DNA of 64,000 nucleotides from Tetrapyrgos nigripes (GCA_013368315.1 JAACJM010000002.1:1178001-1242000); one strand, 5' to 3'. Shown: positions 32,733 to 44,373, counted from the first letter of the stretch. Program-made: numbers and translations. Notes: generated from the letters alone by a model not told the origin.

Positions 32733-33818
32733 GCTGACCCGAGCCTGGCTTGAGCCAACTTAATGACCCAGGTTTTGTACAGGCTCAACCCGCAGCAACA
32801 CTATGTATTTTGAATACACCCACATATCGGGATATTTCATTGAGTATGTATCCTAACGACACACTTTTCAAGTAGTGTTGTAAATCCTCCGAAATTAATT
32901 TGGATCTAAGAATGCAGATCTTCCTGTCCTGACATGGCCAGCTTCGCCCATATAGCTTGCAAATAGCTCTCCCAATGCTTAGACCACCCCTTTTTTTGGT
33001 TTTTGTTGCTCATGAACTCATTCTACGATTTTCAACAACCAAGTAACCTGTGGCAACACTACGTATTTTGAATACATCCACATATCAGGATATTTCATTA
33101 CGAGGCCTTTAGGCTGAGTTAATTTATGTCGTAGCGACCTCCCAGATCTTTTCCACGGGTTCAAACTCCCACCCCTGTTCGTTGGCGCTCATTAGGTGCT
33201 CATCTGGAATCACGGTCGAGACCCTTCAAAGACCCATGACGTTGTTCACGGCTTCCTTGGATCAACGCGAGGCCTTTCTGTCGACAACCACAACGTCATG
33301 CAAACGTCATGCTGGCAGCGTGTTGACTCTCTCGTTTTCACTGCCAGCGTCAACAATGTCCACTGCCCTCACACCCAGCAGTAACCAATATCCCGTGTCC
33401 AGAAGTTAATTAGGAAACATCAAATCTCTGGTGCTCGAAAATGGATTCGAAAAGTTTAAAATTTCCGAAGCCTCGGCAAGTGATCCGATTGGCTCGGATC
33501 TGCTTCCGATAGATTTCTGAAGCACGAAAACCTTTTGTTTCAAAATGAGTTTCCTGGTCCCTCGAAATTTTGACCTTTCTGAACTAACTTTTTTGGCCAA
33601 TGAATATTGGTTAGTGCTGGGTGTGCCTATTCCTCCACTCCTCAAGCTTGCATTCGCATCAAGTACAAACCTCATAATTCTTGTCTTCAAATCCTCTTTT
33701 GTTGTTTTAGCTCTCTTTCTCTCAGCAGCTGCAGCGTAGTCAATATAAGAGTAAAATTTTGGCTTTATTGAACAGGCCTCGTAGCTTGCCATGCGAAGCG
33801 ATGGCTTTTTACCCCAGT

Positions 33819-35235
33819 GGTTTCTCATAATCCACTCTCAGATCCCGATGAAGATCTTTCGCAATATGTCCCTCTGCACTATCACAAATGGTTAGATTCC
33901 GTGTTCAAAATCTCCGACTTCAATCGTCTACCAGAACATCGCCTGTATGACATTGATATCGAGTTAGAGGACGGGAAATCACCACCTTTTGCACAGATGT
34001 ATCGACTTTCTGAGCAGGAAAGGCAGGCAACTGCTGAGTACGTTCACAATAATCTTTGTCGTGGTCATATCTGATCTTCTTCGTCTTCGGCTGGGGCCCC
34101 CATCCTATTTATTCGCAGGAAGACTGGAGAAATCTGTCTTTGTGTTGATTATCGGGGTCTCAATGCCATCACCAAGAAAAATCGGTACCCTCTTCCTTTA
34201 GTTGACGACTTGCTCGATCACGTAAGCAGTTGTTCAATGTTCTCAATCATCGACCTTAAGTCTGCTTATGCCCACCTACGTATTCGAGAAGGTGACGAAT
34301 GGAAAACTGCCTTTCGTACTCACCTTGGGTTATTTGAGCATTTGGTCATGCCTTATGGTCTTACGAATGCTCCAGCAGCTTGGCAGGCGTTCATTCAAGA
34401 TGTCTTATCCGATCTAATTGACATCTGCTGTGTCATCTATCTTGATGACATACTAGTATTCTCAGCATCCGAGGAGGAACATCACCGCCATGTCGGGATG
34501 GTTTTAGACCGTCTACGTGATGCCACTCTATATGCAAACCCTCGGAAATGCGAATTCGACCGTTGTGAAGTCGAATTTCTAGGTTACATCATCAGTGCAG
34601 ATGGTCTCAAGATGAATCCGAAGAAACTTGCTACTATCCTCAATTGGCCAGTACCTACCACTCTCAAGGAACTTAAATCATTCCTTGGCTTCGCCAATTT
34701 ATACAGACGGTTCATCAAAGATTATTCGAAGGTCACTCTCCCCCTCACATTCCTTACACACAAATCTACTCCATTCATCTTTTCTGCCACTGCTCACAAC
34801 GCATTCAATCATCTTAAATCCCTCTTCACATTGGCACCTGTACTTTCTCATTTTCAACCTTCTCTTCCTATCACTCTCACAACTGACGCCTCTGATTTTG
34901 CCATCTCCTCTGTCCTTCAACAACCAGATTCTGACGGCAGCCTTCACCCTGTGGCGTTTTTCTCACGCAAACTGTCACCGGCGGAGATCAATTATGAAAT
35001 TCACGACAAGGAGTTGTTGGCAGTTGTGGAATCATTCAGGGAGCATAGGCATTGGTTGTCAGGGTCCCCGTTCCCAATTAAAGTTGTTTGTGATCATAAA
35101 AATCTTGAATATTTCATGCGCTCACAGTTATTGAATCGCAGACAGGCTCGTTGGTCAATGTTCCTTTCGGAATTTGACTTTCAGCTTCACTGGGCTCTGG
35201 GGAAGGATAATGTGGCTGATTCAGCTTCTATATGA
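33819..35235 (+). pseudogene. gypsy reverse transcriptase and RNase H
   Basis: VFKISDFNRLPEHRLYDIDI leads into the RT. TGA at 34072-34074 lies where family members have an Arg-like residue before SSSSSAGAPILFI. Then LCVDYRGLNAITKKNRYPLP, FSIIDLKSAYAHLRI, ICCVIYLDDILVFS (the YLDD box at about 34436), and LKSFLGFANLYRRFIKDYSK. RNase H: LTTDASDFAISSVLQQPDSD, EINYEIHDKELLAVVESF. TGA at 35233-35235 ends the frame. Apart from the stops the domain is very well kept. Confidence 0.9.
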
Positions 35236-36270
35236 GTGGACGTTGTCCCTCAGAAGGAGGATGAACAACGTACCAACCAGCTACGTACTATGCTTTCTAC
35301 TTATCATACTTTTCCTCTTTTCACCTCAGAATGGATTTCTTCATTTGAATCTCCTACTACTCGTTTCATTTCTACTATTGATGCTTTTTCTACTATTGCA
35401 CTTGACAATTCGTACTTACTTGATCAATTCCTTACTGCATATAGGGAGGATCATGATTGGAGAATCGCTATAGCCTCTGGAGATCAATCCTTTCAACTTC
35501 ACCACGATCTTGTCTTTCACAATCACCATCTCTACGTCCCTCCGTCCCTCCATCGATCCATTCTCGAGTCCAGGCACGATAGTGTAATTTCTGGACATCC
35601 CGGTCACACTCGTACTCTCAAGTTGGTCTCTCGAGACTATTCTTGGCCTGGGATGACCACATATGTTCATCGTTACGTAGAAGCCTGTGATACTTGTTCC
35701 AGAATCAAAACACCACATCATAAACCCTACGGTCTCTTACAACCTCTCTCCATCCTTCAGCGCCCTTGGCAAGCGATCACAATGGACTTCATCATCAAAT
35801 TGCCTCTCTCACATGGCTACGATTCCATTTTAGTTGTTTGTGACTGCCTCACCTGCGCTGCACACTTCATTCCTTGCCGCGAGTCCATGACAGCATTAGA
35901 ACTCGCTTGGCTATTCCTTCCCCATTCCATCATATCAGACCAAGGTTCATTATTCATATCAAATTTCTGGAAATCACTACTTTCTCATCTCAATATCGAC
36001 TCTCGCACATCCACAGCGTACTACACTCAGATGGACGGACTTACGGAATGGACAAATCAGGCACTCGAAGCCTATCTACAGGCTTATGTATCATATCAAC
36101 AAGATGACTGGATTGATTATCTCCCATTGGCCGAATTTGCATTCAATAACCACGAAAACTCCTCCACTCGACAAACTCCTTTCTTCACAAACTTAGCTTA
36201 CCATCCTACTTTCGAGCCTTCTATTTCTTCCATTTCTACTGTCCCTGCGGCTGATGATCTTGCTAAATGA
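35236..36270 (+). pseudogene. gypsy integrase
   Basis: HHCC module: RHDSVISGHPGHTRTL, then EACDTCSRIK. DDE core: WQAITMDFIIKLPLS, then SIISDQGSLFISNFW, then GLTEWTNQALEAYLQAYVS. The region is open from 35236 to TGA 36268-36270. It is in the same frame as the RT before it. Confidence 0.9.
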
Positions 36271-37017
36271 CTTGAATTTATTCACTCCGAGCTCAAGGCC
36301 AAGCTAATCAGCGCTCAGGAACGTCAAGCGAAGTATTACAACGCCCACCACACCACTCAGCCACAATACCAAACAGGGCAACTCGTATGGTTATGGCGTC
36401 GCAATATCTGTTCCACTCGGCCCTCTGACAAGCTGGATCATCGTCGTCTTGGACCTTTTCCTGTTATTCGTGCTATTCATAATCGTGCGTACTTACTTAA
36501 ATTACCTTCTTATCTTTCTCATCTTTATCCCATTTTCCACGTTTCTCTTCTTGAGCTGTACAACGATCCCTCAGAATTTCATGCCCATTCTGATCCTGTA
36601 CCTATTACTCTCCCCGGTGACTCTTCTTCCATTCATTCCATTCTTGATATTCGAAAAATTGGTCAACGATATGATTACTTATGTCATTTTAATGACTCTG
36701 ACTCTCATGACAATGATTCTTGGATTTCCCTTACTGATTTACCTTCTACATACAACCATCTCATTGAACGCTTCCACTGTTTAAATCCCCGTGCTCCACA
36801 TCCTCACAAACTACTTATTGAAAAAACTTATGATACTAGTTTTGTACAAATGGACTCTGATTCGATTATTCCAACTTCTGACACTCCTTCAATTTCTTTT
36901 TCTATTCTGGATTTTGTTCCTTGCCCTCCATCTCCAAAACATAAAACCATCAACCCTTGTGTAGAGGTCGGAGCCATCGAGGAGGATTGTAGGATTCCAG
37001 TGATTGAAGACAGATGA
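36271..37017 (+). pseudogene. gypsy integrase tail with chromodomain-like end
   Basis: In frame after the TGA: FIHSELKAKLISAQERQAKY, VWLWRRNICSTRPSDKLDHR, LGPFPVIRAIHNRAYLLKLP, PIFHVSLLELYNDPSEFHAH, the usual gypsy GPF/Y module. Then QRYDYLCHFNDSDSHDNDSW and SLTDLPSTYNHLIERFH, a divergent chromodomain as in chromoviruses. TGA at 37015-37017. Confidence 0.75.
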
Positions 37018-38019
37018 TAAAGAAAGTGGCAAACGAGTTTGTTGAAAGATGGTGAAGAGTAGTTTTCAGGTTGGTGTCTGATACCTAGTGGATAGATGTC
37101 AACTAAGACTGTACCAGATAGCCAAGGATAAAGACACATTACATAGTTTTGAGGTACCCAAGTACCTGAGTGTCGCTGTCGATGTCTGAAAGGCCGCAGA
37201 GAATAATTGTTCGATTCCACTGATTACTGGGTGAACGCATTAGTCACAGATAGAGGTGAACGATCCCGTCATGTATGTTAGGCGGTGTTTCGGCGTTGGA
37301 GTGTATGACTGGCAGATGACTAAAGAAGGTGTCAGCGAAACTGTATGAGTTGCAGAGAAACGAGACGCACCAAGTCTTCGGACATGCCTGTAGAAAACAC
37401 TTTCCACACATCACTGAGTAGGTCTGGGCGTCGTTAATGATGTGTCAAACAGAAACATTATCCGCTTCTGTTAGTTGCAATATGTCCACATTTCAAAGGC
37501 TGAGCAACCACAATAAACCATCGTTGGCTCTGCATGGTGCATTGACACTTAGCAGTTAGGTGGGCGGATCAAGGGCAGATGCTCATTGCTTGGGTTGGAC
37601 ATGTTTTTGCACTGTCAATGTTTCTGATAAACCCTGTGAAGACATGAGCGATGGATGGAGGGATGAGGTCTGACTGTGTACCATCATTGCACTGGTCAAT
37701 GTAATGCTAAACTTCTACAACTGCTCCAGCGGTAGTCATATGTAGTCTGTATCGCTGCGACCCAAAGAATGTAGTATCTGACGTAACAAAGAGTAGAGCT
37801 ATTCAGGAGTAGATTCAGAATGAAAGGAAAGCTTTTGTAGAGGAATCCAGGACAGTAGAGGGACAAGTGGGACCATCAGATTCACTGAGGAACCAAAGCC
37901 AGATGATAGTCAACCGGTTTCCACATGTCGCTGAACTCTCACCTGGTTTAATTTCACTGCCATTTTCAACCTCTCATCTTTTCACCCATTCTGAACAGTG
38001 AAAATCATCTGGTCATCCA
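37018..38019. other. gene-free stretch downstream of the gypsy element
   Basis: No supported gene. It may include the decayed gypsy 3' LTR and the left border of the CACTA region; neither could be delimited. Confidence 0.4.
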
Positions 38020-39039
38020 GTGTCAACCAATCATGCACAATCTGTTGATTGCGCAATTGCAGATTTCAAGTCGATGTCCCACTCTACTCCCATGTCCGCA
38101 AATTTAAAACAAGGCCCAATGTTAATGCTGACGAGTCCAAGAAGTGGGCAAGGCGTAGCTTTACCCAAACCATCAAAGTCAAGCCGTGCGTACCCATTGA
38201 CTTCTTGATATAGTGCTGGTGCCCCAAGTGCTCAATTGCTCAATCCATAGGCTATTCGAGCAAGGCTTCGAAGACTCTCAGCTTGGCTCAATCCCTTGGG
38301 CCAGTGCACTTTACGATCAGGCTGGGGAAAGCATGTATGTCCAGAAAACCTGTTCGTACTCTAGTTTGCTTCATCTGATATATCACTGATATTTTGTTCC
38401 ATCAGGCAAGTCTCCAGAGCCAGGAAATGAAGAGAACGTTGCTGTGAAGCTGGAGCTGGGCACACATGATGCAAATTGAGATGTTAAGAAAAGCAGCAAG
38501 GTTAGCACTGGGTGCGTATTCTAATTCATCTCTGATAATCTACTGTGCTAATACTTTGACTTTTTGATCACAGAATCACGAAAGTAATGGGCGAAGTCAG
38601 CGTCAAAAAGGATCCTGAGTCGTTTGAGGTCAAGAGGTGCGTCTTCATTTGTCTTCACTGTATGGACCCCCCATTGACCCTAGATTTCTGTAGAGAGCCT
38701 GACTGCGAGATGACCCTTGTTGATGACCACATTGCAACTATCCTCCGCCTCAAGACTGAAGTCAAACAAGCCACTGTCCATTCCACTGATCTTCGCATCG
38801 AGCTTGCCGAATCCAAGAAGACCACTCGCCGTCGTCAAGCTGATTTGAAAGAGCTCAAGGCTACAGTGCTGGATATGAAAGTGGAAGCGAAAATTCTAGC
38901 AGCGGCTCGATCCTGTGAGAGGCAGGAATGGATGAGAGAGAAGCGTCGTTTAGAGTCAGAAATCAAAGAACTGCAAAGTGGTTATGACAACCTCCAGTCA
39001 AAGCTGGTACTCTTTCGTGATCATCTTAGTGACTTGTAA
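38020..39039 (+). pseudogene. coiled-coil protein gene beside the Tnp2 transposase
   Basis: Exon-like pieces keep frame across introns: MSHSTPMSANLKQGPMLML, then GKSPEPGNEENVAVKLELG with TGA at 38477-38479 (CGA would fit), then ITKVMGEVSVKKDPESFEV. A possible intron is 38637-38693. The last part is a clear coiled coil: IELAESKKTTRRRQADLKEL to KRRLESEIKELQSGYDNLQS, ending at TAA 39037-39039. If only the ATG at 38587 is used, a 150-aa protein is open. No domain is recognised. Its place beside the transposase suggests it belongs to the same cassette, which is inference. Confidence 0.4.
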
Positions 39040-39133
39040 TTGTTGTAGGCAACATCTATAATATTATTTGTCATAGGTACATACAAATGAAGGTGTAATA
39101 AATCTGATTCTCTAAGTCAGAAAGGAGCTCACA

Positions 39134-42100
39134 CTAATCATCTGAAGGGGCATAATAAGATCGTTCTAGAGAGCTGCTTCTGTTGATGATGGCCCATTGT
39201 GTGGGTCCAGCAATTATCCGCCCCACCAGACACTGTACTGTAGTTATGTCCAGGACCTCTAATGGCTTGAGGTTGGCATAGTAAGAAAAACCCATGAGGT
39301 CCTTGAAAAGGACATCACAGTGCTCAATACCTGCAAGTATGAATGTGGATGGCTCTTCAAGACCCAGAGTTGGAGCAGCTGGTAAATTGACAACAAAGAT
39401 GTGTTGAAGTCTTCCGAAAAATACTTCTCATTGCTCCACCACATCAGCATTGCGAGTTCTGGCATTTCAGTCAACGAGAGCATCAAACTAGTGTGTATAT
39501 GTAAGCTTATATATCAATAATCAGAGAAAAGACTCAACTTACACGGACAAACGTCGCATCTCTGTGGTCCTCTGCATATGGCAGGATGGATGCAGCACGG
39601 ATCGTATCACCTCCTTCAAAGTTGATATGGACGGTGGCCCATCTAGTAGCGTTGGAGGGATCATAATACTTTCTCACTTCAGCCTGGCATTTCTTGACAT
39701 CTGCCGGCATGGACCCAGTTGCGAAACGGGTTGAGAAATGAATAATAATCTTGTTGTGTAGAGCTGGTGTTACCGTTGATGAGGGTTTCCTAGGAGGATG
39801 AAGGATACATGTGTTGTCTGGGGATAGCAGAGTTAATAAGAATGAGATAATGCAAGAATTGAAGGAAAATTGACGCACATGAGTGATGTGTGAATTGTCC
39901 TTTCACATTACCAGTTTTGATCGGCATGAGCATTAACTCCTGTTCCAGTCCACGTGAAATGGTAATATGGGCGAGGCGAGCATCAGCAAGAATGAAGTTG
40001 TTGATGTTGGCCCATGGATAACGATGGCTTTTAAATTTGGGTGAGAGAAAGCTGCAAAAACACTCAATAGGAAAAGCCCAGTTAGCCCAGACTGGACCAG
40101 CTTGCTCGATATGATCTGGGATGTGAAGAAGTCCATGCAGAGTGACTGGCGCTGCTGAGAACCTGCCAGGATCATTCTGAATGTATAATCTACAAAACAT
40201 CGAGTCATTAACAATTCAGATCCATATATATGTATGAAATTACTTACTCTTCATATTTGTGTACCCAATTGGCAAAGCCGATGCGAATCTTCCTGATGTC
40301 ATCTTGACTATAACTGAACTGTAGACAGAGCTCAACGAGTTTGGCAAACTGCAGGAAGTGATTGAAGATGGCATCTGGTAGTTGACCCCTTAAAACGACA
40401 GGGCCAATGTACAGAAGCCAAAAACACCAACTTTCCGCTGTTGAAGCCTGTCTATCATCTGAGACATCAGGAGGACGTTGACCAAAACAGGAGGGAATAA
40501 GATCTCCTGATGCTGCCATTGTAGCTCCAATGGCTGTCCAAACACCATCTTCAAATTGATAGCCTCCAACGCCGTTGTCCAGCCCTTTGAATTGGCCTGT
40601 CCAGTGCTTTACGAGGTTCTCAAGGTTGTTTTCGAAAACTGGATGCATGAAATCGTGAGGGAAAGAGTTTGGAAAGGGAATGGAAGAAAGGGAACTGAAT
40701 ATGGAGATGCCCTTGATTCCATACTGACGTGAGAGGATTTCGGATTGATGTGTTGATTGAGCAAACTGAACTTGCACAGCCTGCTGTTGGAACTCGGAGG
40801 ATGATCGGTAAGGCAAATGCAAAGGATGATAGTGATTAACAGCCAACTGATCTGCAGCAACATCAGGATGCATACTACAGTCTAGAGGGACATAGTATGT
40901 GCATGCTCCCAGTGGCATGACCCCAGGGATGTTGCACATACAGCACAGCCGATAACCATTGTGACCCTTCATGCGCATCACCATTGACATTGCTGGCATG
41001 TCACCGAATAGGTACAGCAGGTAAGCACATAACAAGAACACTGTTCTCGTCTCAGCATCCCATGCTTTGACACATCTCGCAAGTTTATCCAGCTCCACCC
41101 TGAATGGCCATGCAAAAGAGTCGAAATCCTGGGGCTTTTTAGGACCTGGTATGATCCCAATACAGAGCGGATTTCAGGAGCGAGATTATAATTGAATAGG
41201 ATAAGGGGCCAGCATGTCTTCTTTCTCCTCCTCCATGGTGCAAAACCATCGGTTCCCAACCCTAGTGCAATATCACACCCGTCAGAGAAGTGTTTGTGAT
41301 CCAAGGTTTCACCATCAACGACGACACACTTTTCCTGTAACTGGTGGTAAAGACTACTATCAAAGACATCGTCAATGACACCGTCATCAGACTGGAAGTT
41401 GGCATGGTACTTCAATTTCTCGATCATTGATAAATTATGATAGTAGGTGATGAGTTGGGGTATGATTGGAATATAGAGGAACGTTTTTCAGGATTTGCTG
41501 TCTGGACACAATCGCTGCTCGCTGCAGTATTGACAAGTTGTGTGTTCGGAGTAGTTACCGGTGTATGCCATGCAGGAGTTGATGCACATGTGGAAGGTCT
41601 GAGGCTGGAGTCCTGAGAGATTTGCAACTTCACGTTGTGTCACTTTCCAAGACTTTAGTGGCTCCTTGGGAAAAACGCGAGGCAACATGTTGAAACCAGC
41701 ATTAGTGAGGTTGGCCTTCAGCTTGAATTTGAACGTTCAGATTGCAGTGAGCTCGTCCTCACAAAGAACTGTCAAATTGGCAATGTTAGTGCATAAAAGC
41801 AAACCACAACTTTTAGAGCAGCTCACCATCGTCAAACTCCTCCAATTCGTCAAGAAGCATCTCCAACGACAAATCGTCAGCAGTGAGGCCCCGGTTGACC
41901 TCTTCCTCAAGATCAACACCTTCAAATTCGTCACTGGAATCCCCTTCATCACTCTATGCTCCCGCTTCCTTATCCCAGTCAACTCCATGTTCTTCATCCA
42001 GGAGACGGTCATGCTCGCGATCTTCTTCATCCGTTTCGCTATCTTCAGGTAGCGCAAGGTCTTCAGCAGGTAGTACAAGGTCTTTGGTAGGTTCAGCACT

Positions 42101-42548
42101 GCCGTTGAGAGGCTGTTGTATATCCATCACAAAGTCGGCTCCAATTCCAGACATGTTCGTGTACTCCTCCACAGCCTGAGCTGGCTGTTGTTGAAGTCCA
42201 AGATCCACGGCATCCTATAATTATCATGGAAACAGAGACATACATCAGGACAGGGGAAAAGATGTATGTGAGGGTCACATACTGTAATAAGTATCTCATC
42301 ATTAGAATCATAATCCTCCTCATTATCCTCGCAATCCCCATCTGATGCCCGAGTGTCCATTGCCTCTGCATTTTGGTGAATGAGGAAAGCACCTCACTCA
42401 TGGCGTAGTGCTTGCTTTGCGCTCATCCATTTCCCACAACACTCACACACTCGATGCTTGGATTTGAGTCAGTTTTTTTGGTGTTCCTTCTTTTGCTGTG
42501 CGAGAATGTCGGTTACAGTTTGCATCCGCACTCGCGGTTTTCGTGCCA
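39134..42548 (-). pseudogene. Tnp2-type (CACTA/Plavaka-like) transposase, decayed
   Basis: Starts at ATG 42548 (MARKPRVRMQTVTDILAQQ), then a Cys motif CECCGKWMSAKQALRHE, an acidic region, and the Tnp2 core: CINSCMAYTGNYSEHTTCQY, FSDGCDIALGLGTDGFAPWR, WPLILFNYNLAPEIRS, FRVELDKLARCVKAWD, MKGHNGYRLCCMCNIPGVMP. The C-terminal part has FPNSFPHDFMHPVFENNLEN, HGLLHIPDHIEQAGPVWANW, and ends VQCLVGRIIAG to SSSLERSYYAPSDD. Introns include 40243-40202 and one near 41826-41770. In-frame stops: 42469-42471, 42394-42396, 41954-41956, 41737-41739 and two near 39475 and 39435. All could be C-to-T changes. Confidence 0.85.
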
Positions 42549-42785
42549 TAGTCAACGTCGAAGAGAGCAGAAGATAGTCGATGGCAGGGAAAGACAGTGC
42601 AGAGCAGGACTCAGTGATAGCGCTACACCAAGTCTGACATGTCTGATCACATGGGGCATATGTTCGTTGAAGAAAGCAGAAGAAGCTAAAATAGGAAATG
42701 GGTCAGTATTTAAGGCCAGGAAAAAAAATTTGCAGAGCCCAACATCAATCTGCGCCCTCCCTCAGACAGATACCAGCACCTCACT

Positions 42786-44373
42786 ATGGGCAAAGAGACA
42801 AGCAAAACCACCAATGGCGGCACCCGAGGCGCTGCCAAACCATATGATAAGAATAAAGGTAAAACTTACCACTTGTAAACGTTCGTCTTGCATTGACTAG
42901 TCTGGACCGACAGAGACCACCAAGAAGACGAAGACTACCACCAAGACCAAGGAGACCCACACCAAAAAAAATAATCGCAGCAGTAAAGCGACTGCCACTG
43001 GAGAGCGAGGTAGTCTTCAGCGCTTTACAATGGGTTGACATGTTTGACTAACTGAGACTTGGGCCAGGTGCTGATGAATTGACTGACAGCAGGGTATGTC
43101 CTTGGGCTCGTTTCTACAAAAAATATTCCTGATTAGCATTTAGATTTAGCTCAGCAAGATGGCAAGGGGGTCCAGGCCGGAGAATCCCGTACCAGGGCTA
43201 GGTAGGTAGGTTCCCTGGCGAAGCCCTTAAATTTTCTTTTTTACTGACTAATTGGAGCTGGCAAGCATGCTGGCGGGTGTCAATCTGGTGAGCTGTGAAG
43301 TTAAACACATAAATATATGCTCACCAGATGTTTTATGACAATTACGCAGTATCTCTGAGCGCAAGCCGGGTAAGGTTCCAACTGTCCGGCAAAGCACGAG
43401 ACTTGAGGTCATGGGCACATACTATATTTGGCAGGTAAACTCATGTGAACTTACCTTATATAGAAGGTAAGGTAGGTAGGTTCCTCGACCAAGGCACTAA
43501 ATTTTTTTCCGACCCCCGGTTGTTAACTTTTTTTTTTGGACCCCCTTGCAAGATGGTGGAGCCAAGACAAAGACAAAAAATAAATGTATGTGTTTGAAGA
43601 TGTGATGTGTTCTTGTTTGCTGAGTCTAACGAATCAACTAGCCTCGAAGTCTGTTCCAAAGAAAAAAAGTAAGCAAACCATGATAAATTCTTTATGAGCA
43701 TGATCACGATCTCGTTATGCTGTGTTTAAGGCCCCACTGTTGCTGCCCCCGCTGATATCCTTGGGGAGATTACTAACGGCTTCCTTGGTGACCCGAACGA
43801 GAATTTTGATGTGTCTATGGGTGATGGAACCAACGAGAATGACCAAGAGACTGAAGAGACGGCTGACATGTCTATGACCACTGGAGGTGAGTTTTACTTA
43901 TTATTATTGTCAGTTGGTATTCTTTTTACATGATGCACTAGATAATCAAGACACGACTGATGATGAGGCCGCATTGGAAAAAGCCAAGGGTGAGTTTTCG
44001 TAACGACTTGAACAAATATGATACTCACCTACTAATACTATTCCAAAGCTGAATTTCGTGCAATCAAAGCTAGGCTGGCAGCCCAGAAGAAAGCTACTAT
44101 GGCCCCAGTACCTGCCTAGCTAGCTGCTACGGAGCCCTCTACCAACACATGCCCAACGCCCAAGCCCAACACAAAAGTGCAGACCGTTGTTAGCACCCCT
44201 GCCAAAGTCCAAGAAAAGTCGACTCCAAAGGCAACGAAGGCCGCTGCAAAGGTCAGGGTTGAAGAAGATGCAATTGAGAAGATAGATAGACCCACTGGGG
44301 AGCTGGGCGATGGCTTTAATCTTCAAGAAGCTTGCGGATTGGGAGGTGACAACGAGGAGTCTATACTAGTATA
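42786..44373 (+). pseudogene. companion gene of the Tnp2 element, broken by a hAT MITE
   Basis: Divergent from the transposase, 240 bp away. Start MGKETSKTTNGGTRGAAK. The frame continues through small exons: TTKKTKTTTKTKETHTKK, GADELTDS, QDGGAKTKTKNK (split by the MITE at 43163-43548), SSKSVPKKK, ITNGFLGDPNENFDVSMGDG, DNQDTTDDEAALEKAK, AEFRAIKARLAAQKKATMAP. TAG at 44117-44119 follows (CAG would fit), then more open sequence ending DRPTGELGDGFNLQEACGLG and TAG at 44371-44373. Low-complexity, Lys/Thr-rich then acidic. No domain recognised. A helper role for transposition is only an inference from position. Confidence 0.55.
43163..43548. mobile_element. 386-bp hAT-type MITE in an exon
   Basis: Perfect 8-bp duplication CAAGATGG (43155-43162, 43549-43556). 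Termini CAAGGGGGTCC and GGACCCCCTTG are inverted (11 bp). An inner direct repeat GGTAGGTAGGTTCC occurs near 43201 and 43471. No coding capacity. Removing it restores an acceptor (GCTCAG) followed by an open exon. Confidence 0.9.

Larger units (their letters stand above)
30749..33818 (+). mobile_element. Helentron/HLE2-like element copy 4, inside the gypsy element
   Basis: Starts TACGAGGCCTCTTAAAGGCC, ends TTTTTACCCCAGT; gypsy coding resumes right after with VSHNPLSDPDEDLSQY. The inset repeat GGCCTCGTAG (33784) and the stem-loop GCCATGCGAAGCGATGGC precede the 3' end. A second 5'-end copy lies at 33097. An upstream repeat at about 32789-32845 shows that copy's empty site (TTTCATTGAG). A cytochrome P450 piece is carried at 32420-32732. 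The 3' end could shift by 2-3 bases. Confidence 0.68.
28213..37017 (+). mobile_element. Ty3/gypsy (chromovirus-type) retrotransposon, decayed and interrupted
   Basis: Gene order gag, protease, RT-RNase H, integrase, chromodomain-like tail is that of Ty3/gypsy chromoviruses. Coding parts are 28368-30748 and 33819-37017, separated by a 3.1-kb element. Stops at 28680-28682, 34072-34074, 35233-35235 and 36268-36270 (all TGA) and a gag frameshift show it is dead. I could not find matching LTRs; the 5' side abuts the 27.96-kb element and may be lost. The given bounds are those of the recognisable sequence. Confidence 0.85.

Noticed and set aside
33100..33180. tRNA gene
   Set aside because: A perfect B-box is present, but acceptor and anticodon stems cannot be formed around it.
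33406..33828. minus-strand gene of 140 aa at the 3' end of copy 4
   Set aside because: The frame reads through the element's stem-loop and inset repeat and has no domain; chance ORF is likelier.
34628..35134. long plus-strand open frame over the gypsy RT
   Set aside because: It is a shadow in another frame; the RT/RNase H motifs lie in the frame of 34210-35235.
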